Below, one piece after another: positions 50,298 through 62,266 of a DNA stretch of 64,000 nucleotides. The position numbers were made by a program, and so were the translations under genes. The stretch is taken from positions 440,787,213-440,851,212 of the forward strand of contig NC_081407.1 of assembly GCF_030272615.1 (NCBI RefSeq), given 5' to 3'. Origin of the DNA: Cryptomeria japonica. Lineage: Eukaryota; Streptophyta; Pinopsida; Cupressales; Cupressaceae. The notes under the pieces were generated by a model that saw only the letters and a list, made by a program, of their open reading frames with translations, ran no database searches and had not been told where the DNA came from. How positions within the stretch are numbered: the stretch's first letter is position 1; each line of letters opens with the position of its first letter.

Positions 50298-51947
50298 ATG
50301 GAGGGAACAACTTTTGCAGTGGGAAATTTGAAATCAAGAAATAGAGGGAACAACGATGCTGGTTCCTCTAGTTCTGACTCCACTACAACTCAAGGACAAG
50401 CATCTGATGATGAGGATGGAAGGCAGGATGGGGACCGATGAACACGGGACCCTCCTCCCGATCCCAAAAACTTAAAAGATTCTCAAGATTCAAGCCCCGA
50501 GGTGGTGAAGATCGACTCAGAAAATATCAAAGAGGGGTGAATATCTAAACCCTGGAATAGTCTCTTCGCAAGACAAGCATCTGGTAAACCGACTGGTAAA
50601 TCATCTTTCCCCTTTGTGAAGGATATATCAAATAATAGAATAGGTAAACTTGCGATTGAGATTCCTAATTTAGTTATTGATCATAGTATCTCTTTAATGA
50701 CTCTTTCTCTAGTGGGGAAATTTGTTGGACCTTGACCTAATATTGAGGATGTTAGGTCCTTTGTTAAGAGAAAATGGAGAATGAAAGGATAGGTTGAATT
50801 CTCTGCCCTACCTAGAGGGTTTTTTGTGTTCTCTTTCTCATGTGGGGAAGATTTGGAAGCAGTGGCCCCTGGATGTTTGGTAAATCCTCTCTTTCTGTTA
50901 GAAAATGGTCCCCTAATATGGAACTCAAGACTCTTTCTTTGAATCTTCTTCGGTGTGGGTTAGGTTGCCCGGGCTGCCATTGGAATACTGGGTGGAGGAT
51001 GTTTTCTTAGGAATTGCTAACTCCTTTGGGGAGCTTGTTACGATAGACCCAATGATAGTAGCTCGCAAGAGATTGGTGTATATGCACATCTGCGTCAACA
51101 TATCACAGAATATGGATCTCCCAAGTACTATTGACATAAACTCCAAACTTGGGTTATGGGAATAAGCCATTGAATTTGAATCTCTCCCTTTTGTGTACTT
51201 CTCTTGCAAAAAAGTAGGTCACTGGGCTAAGGCTTGCCCCAGCCACCCTAAGAGACCTGTGATGAAAGGAAAACTGGTTTGGAAAGAAAAAAATAATAAC
51301 AAAGACTGCAACAAGTTAGAAGAAAAAAGTGGAAACTTGGTAAATATACCAGAACACCTGAAAGTAGATACCACTGACCCTCCTAAAGACCCCCCCTGAA
51401 GGGGAATAAAAAGAATGAAACCAAGGAGTTTGAGATCAAAATAGGCAATACCTTTGAGGCTCTATAGTCACAGGCGAAGGAGAATGAAATCAGTGAAGAG
51501 ACACTTGAAGATGGTGAGATTGAGGATATCACTGACTTTCATCCTAAGGATCTTCATGAACCCATATCAAAGAAAGATGAACCCTATTTAGAGGAAGAGT
51601 TTCAAGAACAAGAAATAAAAATGGGAAGGAGTAACAAGTTTGGGTCACCACAAGCAAACTTAAATGCCTTATTCTAGAATATAGAAGTCAATATGACCAC
51701 TTCATCCCAGAAAAGAGAAGATCTATGGAGCAACGTGCAAGATGAATCTAGAGCAGAACAACAAGAAGAAAACACAACAGGAAATGGAAAGAAAATTAAA
51801 ACCAAGAAGGCAGGAGGTCCTAATGGAGTAAAAACCAGAACTAGATCTAAGGCTGATTTTGGGGCCTCAAGATCCCCACCGGGATGCAAAAATATGAAAT
51901 GGCATAGGGACCAGGAGAGTAAGAAAAAAATAGCTAATGGAAGGTAG
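50298..51947 (+). pseudogene. LINE ORF1 (DUF4283 and CCHC zinc knuckle)
   Basis: ATG at 50298. The N-terminus is Ser-rich and polar, then the DUF4283 fold appears: RSFVKRKWRMKG, ALPRGFFVFSFSCGEDLEAV and, after a frameshift near 50860, MFGKSSLSVRKWSPNMELKT and VWVRLPGLPLEYWVEDVFLG. The knuckle YFSCKKVGHWAKACPSHP is at about 51193. After another frameshift the C-terminus is charged (TLEDGEIEDITDFHPKDLH, then a Lys-rich tail). ORF1 proteins of plant L1 elements bind the LINE RNA. Several stops and at least two frameshifts are present. Confidence 0.85.
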
Positions 51948-51982
51948 CAAACTATCAAGGAGTCCTACCCTCAGGCTTCCAA

Positions 51983-54900
51983 ATGAAAGTAATATCTTGG
52001 AACATCAGAGGCCTAAATGGTCTCAATAAATAAGATATATTAAGGAACCTTATTCGAGATCAAAATCCAGATATTATCCTGGTTCAGGAAACCAAAATGA
52101 GTAAAGAGAAAGTGGAGAAATTAAAGTTTTTCAAAAATGGAGGGGTTTGTGGTAGTAGCTCAAATGGAGCCTCAGGAGGGTTTGCTATACTCTGGAATAA
52201 AAACACTACCTCTAGAGATATGATTGATGTGGATGGCAATATTTTATCCCTAAAAGCTAAAAGCATCTTTGATGGTAAGGAATTTGTTATCACTAATATC
52301 TATGCCCCTAACTCCAAATCTGCTAGAAGTAAATTCTGGAATAAAGTTTAGCATAAAAGGAAAAAATTCCCTCTATACAGCTGGGTTGTGATGGGAGATT
52401 TCAATACTCCTCTGCAAGACATTGAAAAATTTGGAGGTAGTCAAGCTCAACTCAACTAGATAGCAGATCTGACCTGATGGACTTTACTAATGACAATGCT
52501 CTCATTGATTTGGATCTCAACAGGGCTTCCTACACTTGGTCTAATCGAAGAGATGGTGAAGATCTCATCCATGTAAGACTTGATAGATCCATTCTCTCTA
52601 ATGATTGGATTCTTTCTCATAGATGTTCCCTTTCTATTATTAATAGAATTAGGTCAGATCATTATCCCATTTCTTTTGTTGCTAAGAACCCTAAGAATAA
52701 TTAGAGATTCCCTTTTCATTTCAAAAAGATGTGGACCTCCCACCCTAATCTTGAAAAATCTATTGCTGACTGGTGGAATCTTGATGTTAATGGAACTGCC
52801 ATGTATAAAGTTGCCAAAAAACTTTAAAACATCAAAACCAACATTAAGACCTAGAACAAGAAGGTCTTTGGTGATATCTTTGATTCAAAGAAAAAATTAA
52901 TGGAGGAATTGGAACAGATACAAAATTCAATCCAGAAAGAAGGCTACAAAAAGTATTCCAAAGCCATAGAAGATGAGGTCCTAGTCAACATCCACAACAT
53001 TATTTCTAGGGAAGAAATCTATTGGAGGTAGAGATCTAGGGCTATATGGCTGAAGGTAGGGGACAAAAACACTAAATTTTTCCACATGACTTCTCTAAAA
53101 CATAAGGCTGCAAATAGAATCACAAGATTGACTGTTGAAAATAGCACTCTGCTTAATAAGGATGAAATCAGGGATGAAGCTGTCAGATTCTTCAAGCAGC
53201 TCCTTTCTAGTAACAAGGACATTGATCAGACCCATCAACTCAATTTGGTTAATATTATTCCTAAGATCATTAACCCTATTCAGAATAAGGCCCTTACTGT
53301 CATCCTGTCTGCTAGAGCAATCAAAAGAGCTATCTTCTCATTTCAAGGGGATAAAGCTCCGGGCCCTAATGGCTTCCCTATGTTCTTCTTCCAAGAATTC
53401 TGGCATATTGTGGGGGAGGACATGGTTAATGTGGTCAAAGAATTTTTTGGATCGAAAATAATCCTTAAGGAACTTAATTCCACTTTTATAGCCTTAATCC
53501 CCAAAGTTGCTGGGTCAGAATCTATGGGAAAATTTAGGCCAATTAGCCTATGCAACTCTTTCTACAAAATTATATCCAAATTTTTGACCACTAGAATTTT
53601 GGCGGTGCTTCCTTTCATCATATCTGAGGAGCAGAAAGGTTTTGTTCCTGGTAGGAAGATCCTGGACTCAATCATTCTTGTTCATGAGAACATTCATTCC
53701 CTCAGTGCTACTAAAAAAGAAGGTTTCTTGATAAAGATGGATCTGGAAAAGGCTTACGATAGAGTTGAGTGGGATGTTTTCTTTAAAATCATGGGGGCTT
53801 TTGGTTTTGATGATAAGGTTATCAAAATAATCAGAGAACTGATCACTACTCCTATGTTCTCTATTTTGATTAATGGATCTCCAACAAACTTTTTTAAAAC
53901 TTCAAGAGGGCTAAGACAAGGAGATCCCATATCTCCTATCCTTTTTACCATATTGGCTGAAAGTATGAGCAGATTGATTCATAAGTTGAAATAAAGAAAA
54001 ACTATCAAAGGTCTTCAACCTTCCTCTGCTAATGTTTTTTGCACTCATCAATAGTTTGTTGATGACACTATCCTCATGGGATATTCTTTGGTCAAGGAGG
54101 CTGATGCCTTCAAAACAACTCTTAACTCCTATGCCTTGGCAACTAGTCAACAAGTTAATTGGGACAAATCGGCTATGTACTTCCTCAATACTCTGGTCAC
54201 AAGATAACAGAAAATTGCTAACATTATTGGGTGCGAAGTGGAAATGCTCCCTTCCACCTATTTGGGCATTCCTTTAGGGTTAGCTCCCCCAAATTCCTTT
54301 TGGAATATGCTCATTGATAAAATTAATAAAAGACTTGCTGGATGGAAAGGCTCAATGTTATCTTAGGCCGGGAAAATGAAGCTCCTTCAAGCTACTCTTC
54401 AAAATCTCCCTATTTATGCCCTCAGCTTGTTTGGTATTCTGGCTAAATTTGTTGAAGCTATGGAAAGAAGCCAGAAGAGATTTTTATGGTCAGGAGTGGA
54501 AGAAAAAAAGAGAATACCTTTGGTTGCCTGGGACAAAGTGTGTAGACCAAAGAACAAAGGAAGGTTGGGGATTAAAGCTATAAAAACCTTTAACAAAGCT
54601 CTTCTTGCTAAACAGTTATGGAGAGCCTATGACACTAAGAAAGATTGGAATCAAATTTGGTTTGACAAATATGTTCAAAATCAGACTATCCAAGGGATCC
54701 TTAACTTTGAAGATATCCCTGTTGGATCCTTCATCTGGAATAGTATTACCAAATCCATAAAAGTGGCAAATGCTGGGGATGGATGGGTCCTTGGAAAAGG
54801 TGATAGAATAAGGTTTTGGGAAGACCCCTGGATGAAGAATGAAGCCCTTTATGATCAAAACAATACTCAAATTATTGAAGAGTGTAAAAGGAGGTTTGGG

Positions 54901-56173
54901 CTTATGGTATGTGACTATTGGAAGGAGAATAAGTGGGTTAGACTTGATGACCTCCATTTTGGATTTTTCCCCCTCCAGAAGGAGTTGTTGTCCTTTTCCC
55001 CTAACAAAGGCTATGATGATGTTTTCCTCTGGAAAAGTGATCCTAAAGGTGAATTTACGGTTGCTTCTGCCTATAAAAACACTTTCTCTCAAACTAGCAA
55101 TCCCATTTGGAGTAAAGTTTGGAACATCATTCTGATCCCTAAAGTCAACATTTTCTTTTGGCTTGCTTCTCATAATAGCACCCTTACTCTTGACAATTTA
55201 ATCCGAAGGGGTTTCAAATTCCCTAATAGATGTGAGCTTTGCTAGAAGGAGGGGGAACCAGTTGATCACCTATTTTTCCATTGCTCCTTCACCTAGGATA
55301 TTTGGTGCAAAATGTGGGAAAAATGGAAAATTAACTGGGTCATGAACAAGAGCATCAAGGATATCATCTGTCAATGGAATTTTCCAACCAAATGCCAAAT
55401 CATCAAGAACCTATGGTCTTTGACCCTCCCCATGATATGCTGGGGCATTTGGAAAGAAAGGAATAATAAGATATTTAGGGAAGTTAAGTGTAATACTCAG
55501 GTGGTCTTTGAAAAAATATGCAGGGCTATAAAGGAGAACATCAACATTCCTCACAAGAATAATTAGCAATGGTCTACTATAGATATGAATGATATGGAAA
55601 AAGACATCCTTACTGAATGGAACCTAATGCATAAGGTCTACATATCAGAAAATAAGAAGAAGAGAGATAACATTGTATGGAGGTTTCCTGATTATGATTG
55701 GATAAAGGTTAATTTTTATGGGGCGGCTAAAGGGAACCTTGGAAAGGCTGGTGGAGGGGGAGTTATTAGAAATGCTCAAAGAATTTACATTGCTGCTTTT
55801 GCTTCTCCTTTTGGGACCCAAAACAACCATGTGGTTGAAGCTCTGGCAATGCTAAAGAGCCTCCAGCTAGCTCAAGAATTCAAATTCAAAAAAAATTGGC
55901 TGGAAGGGGACTCTTTAAACATCATACAAGCCCTTAAAGGTACTAGTTCTGTTTCCTAGAATATTGCCAATTTAATTAAAAATGTTAAAGATATTCTAAA
56001 TAAATATGTTAGCATTAGTATAACTCATACCTTTAGAGAGGGCAATAAGGTTGCGGATATCCTAGCCAATGAAGGGGTCAATTTGGAGAAGGGTGTCAAA
56101 TACATTAGAGAAACTCACATCAAATGGGAGATTAAGGAGCCATTATACTTTGATCGCCTCAATGGATCAAGTT
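51983..56173 (+). pseudogene. LINE ORF2 (endonuclease, reverse transcriptase, RNase H)
   Basis: Starts MKVISWNIRGLNGLNK at 51983. The apurinic endonuclease region has LVQETKMS, ITNIYAPN, WVVMGDFNTPL and, after a frameshift near 52460, SYTWSNRRDGEDLIHVRLDR and RSDHYPISF. RT has GDKAPGPNGFPMFFFQEFW, FRPISLCNSFYKIISKFLTT, SEEQKGFVPGRKILDSI, KMDLEKAYDRVEW, SRGLRQGDPISPILF and catalytic FVDDTIL (near 54055). The zinc-ribbon zf-RVT region (NRCELC, EPVDHLFFHC) is at 55225-55290. RNase H is at 55700-56125 (VNFYGAAKGNLGKAGGGGVI, HTFREGNKVADILANEG). From 52477 all pieces share one frame; stops are mostly TAG. Confidence 0.92.
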
Positions 56174-56418
56174 AATCTCATGATTTATTTTTGGGGAACG
56201 AGTACCAATGACAGATTTTGGGGGCGGATTAACTGTCAGATGATGAGTGTTTCTCAGCATCATAACCAAGATCATATGTGTGCAAAAGATAATAGTAATA
56301 ATAGCTGGGTTTGTGTGGATAAGAGTCTTTACACGGGGAATCCAGAAATAACAAGTTTTCAGAGTTTTATCTATGGATTGAGAATTGTAGCAGAGGGTAT
56401 CTTTACCTGGATATCAGA

Positions 56419-58020
56419 ATGGGAGGTAACCTAAATAGGAATGAGCCTCCAAGTTGTGAGAATTGGAAGAACAAAAGAAAGGTTTGGAGAAGGCTCCACA
56501 GACACGACTTCACTGATTATATGGAGAAGCTTCATGGTAGTAGAAACTCTGTGTCTTACGATTTCGCTAAAAGCTGGAGCAACAACAGGGCTACCCTGTT
56601 TGGGGAGATTTGGCAAATCGATGAAAATTTGATTGCAGAGGTCATGGGACTCAAGATGGAGGGGACTAAATTCTACAGGGATCGGAAGTATGCCGTTGAG
56701 GCTTTCAAAAATTTCTTGAAGACGAAGGATGAAAAGGGCAACCTTGCGAAGAAGGACAACATATCCTACTACACCCCCCAACAGGCAAAGCCTTTATGGC
56801 AAAACATTCTTAGGGCTTTAATGGAATATTTGACTGTGGATGGCAGATTTACAAAAATTTATAACTATCATTTTGCTATCCTGAACCATTTCTGCCATGG
56901 GGCTAAAATATCCTTGCCCTTCTATTTAGCCTCCTCTCTAAACGAGAGCCTTGCTGACCATGCTAAAAAGCCTAGTTCCTATCCTTTAGCGCACTAGGGA
57001 CTCATTCTGCTTATTTATGAACATATTAAGGATAAGGATAGGGCAACCAAGGATGATCCTTTGATCATCTATGCCCATATATCTGAGAAATGCAAAGACT
57101 CTGATTCGAATGGGGATCAGCCTAGCACCCCTACCCATAAAAAAAAGAAGGTTGAAACAAAGCATGAAGAAAAGGACGTGCATTGTGATGAAGAAGAGGG
57201 AAAGGATAAGGACACTGATACTAAAATGGAGCCTAACAAGGATGAGAACTATGGTGAAGGGGAGGAAGGGGGAAATTCTGAGAATCTTCACTCCAACCCT
57301 AAGGGCTTGGAAAGTGAGAATGAGTCTTCGAATCCTAAGGAGGGTGACAACCCTAATGTTGAGGAGATTGAATAGAGCAAGGACTTTGCGGACACCATCC
57401 TGGACACCGCCCACAACTGCACCCTTGAATTCTTCAATTTCCAGAAGTGGGTTGTTGAAAACATCACCAGCATGCAAGGTAAGCAAAGGGAGCTGGAAGA
57501 TAAGATCAATAAGCTGATTACGATGTCTGACTCTAGGAAACAGAATGAGGAGACGAAAAATAGTGAAGCAGAGGAGGAAATGGAGATGGAGGACTGGCTG
57601 GAGAAAGATTTGATAAAAGGTGACCTGAAACATTTGGAGGACGTTATTAAAACCATGAAAGAACAGGTGGAGGAGGACAAAGACAACGTCAACACCCGGA
57701 TGGCCCATAATGAGAAAGTATTGAAAAGCCTTATGAACCACAGCCTCCAAATCCTTAAAGTTTCTTCCCAGAATATGAATGCGCTGGTGGATCGTCTGGA
57801 AAAGAAAAACTAGGAGAAGAACCTGGTAATTATAGAAGATGCTCCAACTTCCAGCCTAACCCACCAGAACCCTAGGTGCAGAACTAGGCAGACTACTACT
57901 GAGAAGGACATGAAAATGAAAGAGAGTTAGATTGTACAGGAAAACACCAACCTAAGGGAAGCGGCCAAGGCAATGATGCTCTTGGTGTAGAATGCTGAGG
58001 AAACTATGAAGAGTTTTTAA
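56419..58020 (+). pseudogene. LINE ORF3: extra downstream ORF with globular domain and coiled coil
   Basis: ATG at 56419, about 245 bases after ORF2, opens one frame of 533 codons to TAA 58018. Five internal stops (56995, 57373, 57811, 57928, 57988) are all TAG; there is no frameshift. Residues 1-190: globular, with HRHDFTDYMEKLHG, FGEIWQIDENLIAEVMGLKM, YYTPQQAKPLWQNILRALME and YHFAILNHFCHGAKISLPFY. Residues about 215-320: highly charged (THKKKKVETKHEEKD, EGEEGGNSENL). Residues about 330-465: coiled coil (QRELEDKINKLITM, LKHLEDVIKTMKEQVEEDKD). I do not recognise the family with certainty; the N-terminal part is loosely like plant transposon-associated accessory domains. Most plant L1 elements end after RNase H, so this ORF is unusual. 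Confidence 0.65.
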
Positions 58021-58198
58021 TTTTCTTGTAATGCTAGGCTTGGGGTCAATTTCTTGCTAGCCTCTTGCTGTTCTTTTCTCTGCTACTGGTTTTTTTGTTG
58101 GTCTTTTGCAGTTGTCTTGTTTTGTTTCCTTATTGAATATCTTTCGAATGTAATTGGGTTTCGAGTCCCTTAAAACCTATTTTTACTTAATCAAAAAT

Positions 58199-58646
58199 AG
58201 TCTTATTTGTAAAACCCTCTAGCAAGGTAACATTCTGATTGAGTGTTTGAAATCCTTTAACAAGGTCACTTCTAACAAGGTGAAGATCCTTACAGATCTG
58301 AGGGAAATCCCTTAACTGGGTCACATCTAGCAATGTGTTTGTAATCTTTAACAGGATTTACTTTTAACTGAGCATACTCTAGAAGAGTATATTTCTTAGT
58401 GGGTCCAAAATCCCATAATGGTTTTCCCCTATTTGGGTTTCCATGTTAAATCTGGTGTTATGAGGTTTATGATGTTTATATGCTTTTGAGTTTGCATGTT
58501 TAGCAGTCTTTGGTTATATTACTGAATTATATGTTACCGAGGTTGAATCTAATATTTTTATGGAGGATTAAGTTTGTATGATTCACCCCCCCCTCTCATC
58601 TTGTTGGCTATTGGATCTGTACTTACATTAAGTATCAGAACTATCA
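58199..58646 (+). repeat. 3' LTR of copia element 2, right part
   Basis: Begins with the second LINE target copy (58199-58212) and continues the LTR to agaactatca at 58646, followed by the ctctt duplication. Confidence 0.95.
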
Positions 58647-58651
58647 CTCTT

Positions 58652-61600
58652 CTCTCCGTTATATTGTTGTTGGTGAACTTGAAGGTTATGAATGGTTTAT
58701 CCAACATAACATTGTCACGTATGTTAAGGCATGTCATATACGTCATAATAAAATATGAATCATGTCGTACCATTAATATTCTTTATTATAACAAATTATA
58801 TTTTGTTGCTATAGATTGATAGGTGAGTTTTTGTTACCACCATCAAATATTCTACTTTGCTCATATCGAGAATTATCTACCATTATGAAAGATATTGGAA
58901 TGGAGTATCAAGCAATAGATGCTTGTTCCAATGATCATATTATATATCACAAAAAACATGAATTTCAAACTGAATGCCTTGAATGTCATATCAGTAGATA
59001 TCGAACAGATCAAATAACAAAAAGGGTTCCTCGTAAGGTTCTTCGCTATATTCCCATTATTACACGTATGCAACGATTATTCAAGTGCACTACCTTGGCA
59101 CAATTTATGGATTACCATGCATGCAATAGAAGTCAAGATGACATTATTCGAATGCCTGCAGATGGTTTAGCATTTATGGACATAGAGGAAAAGTGGCCAC
59201 ACTTTAAAGAAGAACCTCGTAATCTTAGGCTTTCATTGGTAGTGGACTGTGTCAATCCATTTGGAGAGATGAGATCTGTTTACTCAGTGTGGCCTGTTTT
59301 TGTTATCAACAATAACATTCCTCCATGGATGTCAATAAAGAGGGAGCACATAATGTTGGCAATGATTGTTCTAGTTATTTTATCATTTAAATATAGTTGT
59401 CTAAATTTAATTACAAATACTGCAGTAAAATGGTCATAATAATTATGTAATGTTTTTGTTCATTCGATTAGGTAAGTACCAAGTTAAATATATGAATGTA
59501 TATATCGAGCCTCTTATCAACGAGTTGCTAGAGTTATGGAATGGTGTCACTATGTATGATGTCTCTAGACCAATAGGACAAAGACAATTTCAATTCCATG
59601 TGATGCTTCTATGGACAATACACGATGCCCCAGGGCTAACACATTTTTGTGGTATGTTATAGTGTTTAAGTTGTGCATGAACATTATAATTCAAAAAATT
59701 ATCATATTTAATCCAATTATACATTATCTTGTAGGTCTTCAAACAAAGGGAAAATTTGCATGTCATGTTTGTGGTCCAAAGATGAAATCTCGTCATTCAA
59801 AAAGTTTAGGAGAGCAAGTGTTTGATGAGTATAGGCACTTTCTCCACAAAAATCATAAGTATCGAAATACTGAAAAACATCTTTTCAATGGGAAAGAAGA
59901 GAATACATCAAAGCCATGAAGAATGACACCTCACCTGTGGAAGTTGGAATATAATAGAATTAATCATCAAGGTAATGCCATTCCATCTATTGGTTTTTCA
60001 TAAAACATCTTTTCTATTTTGTTTTGTTTACTGATGATGTGATTGATGATCATGATGGTCGTGAAGGCATAAATGACCACCTTCCTAAGGGAATAAAAAG
60101 TTATCCCCAACAATTTAGTAGGTTGCCCTACTACGAGCAGTTACAAATTGTTCATTTGTTTGATAGTATGCATATTGGAAACAATATAATAGAGACATTT
60201 TGGAAAATATTGGATGGAAGGCATGACAAAGAAAAATTTGTCAAAATATGTAGTGACATTCAGGATTCCAATCATGCAATGATAAATGTCATTCAATCAA
60301 ATAGCCATGGAGACTAGATTAATATAAGTGAGCTTCCTTGGTTATTAACGGACCAGCAAAGCAATGCTATAAAAGAAGTCATACGAGAAATTCGATTTCC
60401 CACAGGATTTGCTGCGAACATAAACAATCTCATATCAAAGAAAAGTGAATTTGGGCCAGAGATGAAAATGCATGATTGGCATACCTTCATTAAGGTAATT
60501 CATGTTCTTGTGTTTTTAGTATGTATTTAAGTACTAAGCGTACGTGTACTTTTCATTATGTTACAAAAAAATGAAAAGATAATTTTATAATTGTTGCAAT
60601 ACGTTCTAGCTCTATCTCTCCCAGACGACTTCGACAATAATGTCAAGCAAGTCATATATGATCTTGGAAAATACATAAGGTAAGTAGTGATATTTGTTTA
60701 GTTTGTTGTATAGATATTATATTTGTGATTTGTTTTACTTCTTATGTAATATATTTTTTTGCGTCTTGAATACCTTGTAGGTGGTTGTCATGTAAAGAAA
60801 TCCATAAAGATGATATAAAATATTGGAAGAGAAAAATTCATCATTTAATGTGTGAAATGGCAAAGTGTTTACCTCTAGCTTTTTTCAATGCACAAGAATA
60901 CTACCTCATACACCAAGTTGAGGAGATTGAATTGTGTGGACTTGTACACACTAGGTCAATGTGGATGGTTGAGAGGCACTTGAAATTTTTGAAGGCTTTG
61001 GTTCGACAAAGAGAACATCCTGAGGGTTCTATGGTGGAGGGATATGTGGTATACCAAACTATGGTGTACATTTATGAATATCTTCCTAAGTTTGCAGCAA
61101 AGATCCATGTGGATCGCATTTGGGATCCCAACACCATTAACAAATTTGAAGGGGAGTACTTGATGGGGAAAGGTAGATTGAGGAAAGTGAGAGGTAATTA
61201 TAAGATGTTATTGTAGTTAATTAATTCTTAATCTTCAAAATAAATCGATTGTAAGATGTCTATTTATTTTTTGTATAGTTGGTCGAGAGTGGGATGCACT
61301 ACATTTGTATATTGCAAACAATCTTGATTGGATGATGGTATGGATTGAATGTTGTCAACATTTTGAACGCATGTTAACATGGGAAGGTGTGGCTTCATTG
61401 GTTAAAGAAGCACATCGTAATGGAGATTCCAATGTTACGCAAAGGGAAATTGATTTAGCATATGGTTTAAGAGATAAATAGGTACGTATAAATTTATTAA
61501 TCACCCATATGTTTATCAACTCACAATGCAATAAATTTTACATGTTTGACATATCGCAGGTCAAACACCACAACACTATGTGCTGCAATGGTCATAAATT

Positions 61601-62222
61601 TTGCATAAAAAAGCTAGATGACACGAAGAAAACTTGTGATTCTGGCATCACTGCAGTCTTTGAGGTGACAAATATTTCATCGAGAAATGACATTCATCCT
61701 CAACAGTCTCAAAATTGATACTATGGCATTTTGGATGATATACTTGAGTGTGACTTTAATTCCTTCAAATTAGTTTTGTTCGTTGTCAAATGGTATAGGC
61801 TACGATTGAATAAAAATGATCCTTTTAGAATTGTTATTGAATATGATAATGGTTTTATAATGCTAAATACAAGGCCATTTGAACCAGTTGGGGATGAGCC
61901 CTATGTTCTTCCAAGCCAATGTGAGCAAGTATTTTACTCTGAGGTTCCACATAAACCGGGTTGGTCATTTGTTGGTAGAGATGATCCAAGAGGAAGGCTG
62001 ATAAAGTATAATGTGATGGAAGAAGAAGATATTGAAGAAGTAGAAGATGAAGTGGATGATGATCACGATCGACAGTTTCACAATGATGATGAAGAAGAAC
62101 AAGAAGAAGAACAAGAAGAAGAAGAAGAAGATGATGATGCTGCTGATGATGATGCTGATGGTGATGATGATGATGATGATGGTGAAGATGTTGATGATGA
62201 TGATGACGACGATGACGACGAC

Positions 62223-62266
<44 letters not shown>

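Larger units (their letters stand above)
50271..58198 (+). mobile_element. L1-type LINE with three ORFs, full-length but decayed
   Basis: Bounded by an exact 14-bp target duplication (agtcttatttgtaa at 50257-50270 and 58199-58212), which fits target-primed reverse transcription. It ends in a short A-rich tail (tacttaatcaaaaa). Order: ORF1 (DUF4283 plus CCHC), ORF2 (endonuclease, RT, zinc ribbon, RNase H), then an extra ORF3. Length 7.9 kb. It lies in the 3' LTR of copia 2, so it is the youngest layer of this nest. Because the copy appears full length, ORF3 is inside the unit that was transposed. Confidence 0.95.
42955..58646 (+). mobile_element. Copia element 2 (Ty1/copia), with LINE in its 3' LTR
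   Basis: 5' LTR 42955-44500; the 3' LTR begins at 49158 and ends at 58646, interrupted by a LINE. Both LTRs start tgttggcaatat and end agaactatca. The primer site tggtatcagagc is at 44503 (initiator-Met type). The purine tract caaagggggagat precedes 49158. Target duplication ctctt at 42950-42954 and 58647-58651 is exact, and removing the element restores CACTA exon 2. Without the LINE the element is about 7.75 kb. Confidence 0.95.

Noticed and set aside
56986-57750. 254-residue minus frame opposite LINE ORF3
   Set aside because: Antisense shadow of a Lys/Glu-rich coding region, giving Leu/Phe/Ile-rich sequence with no domain.
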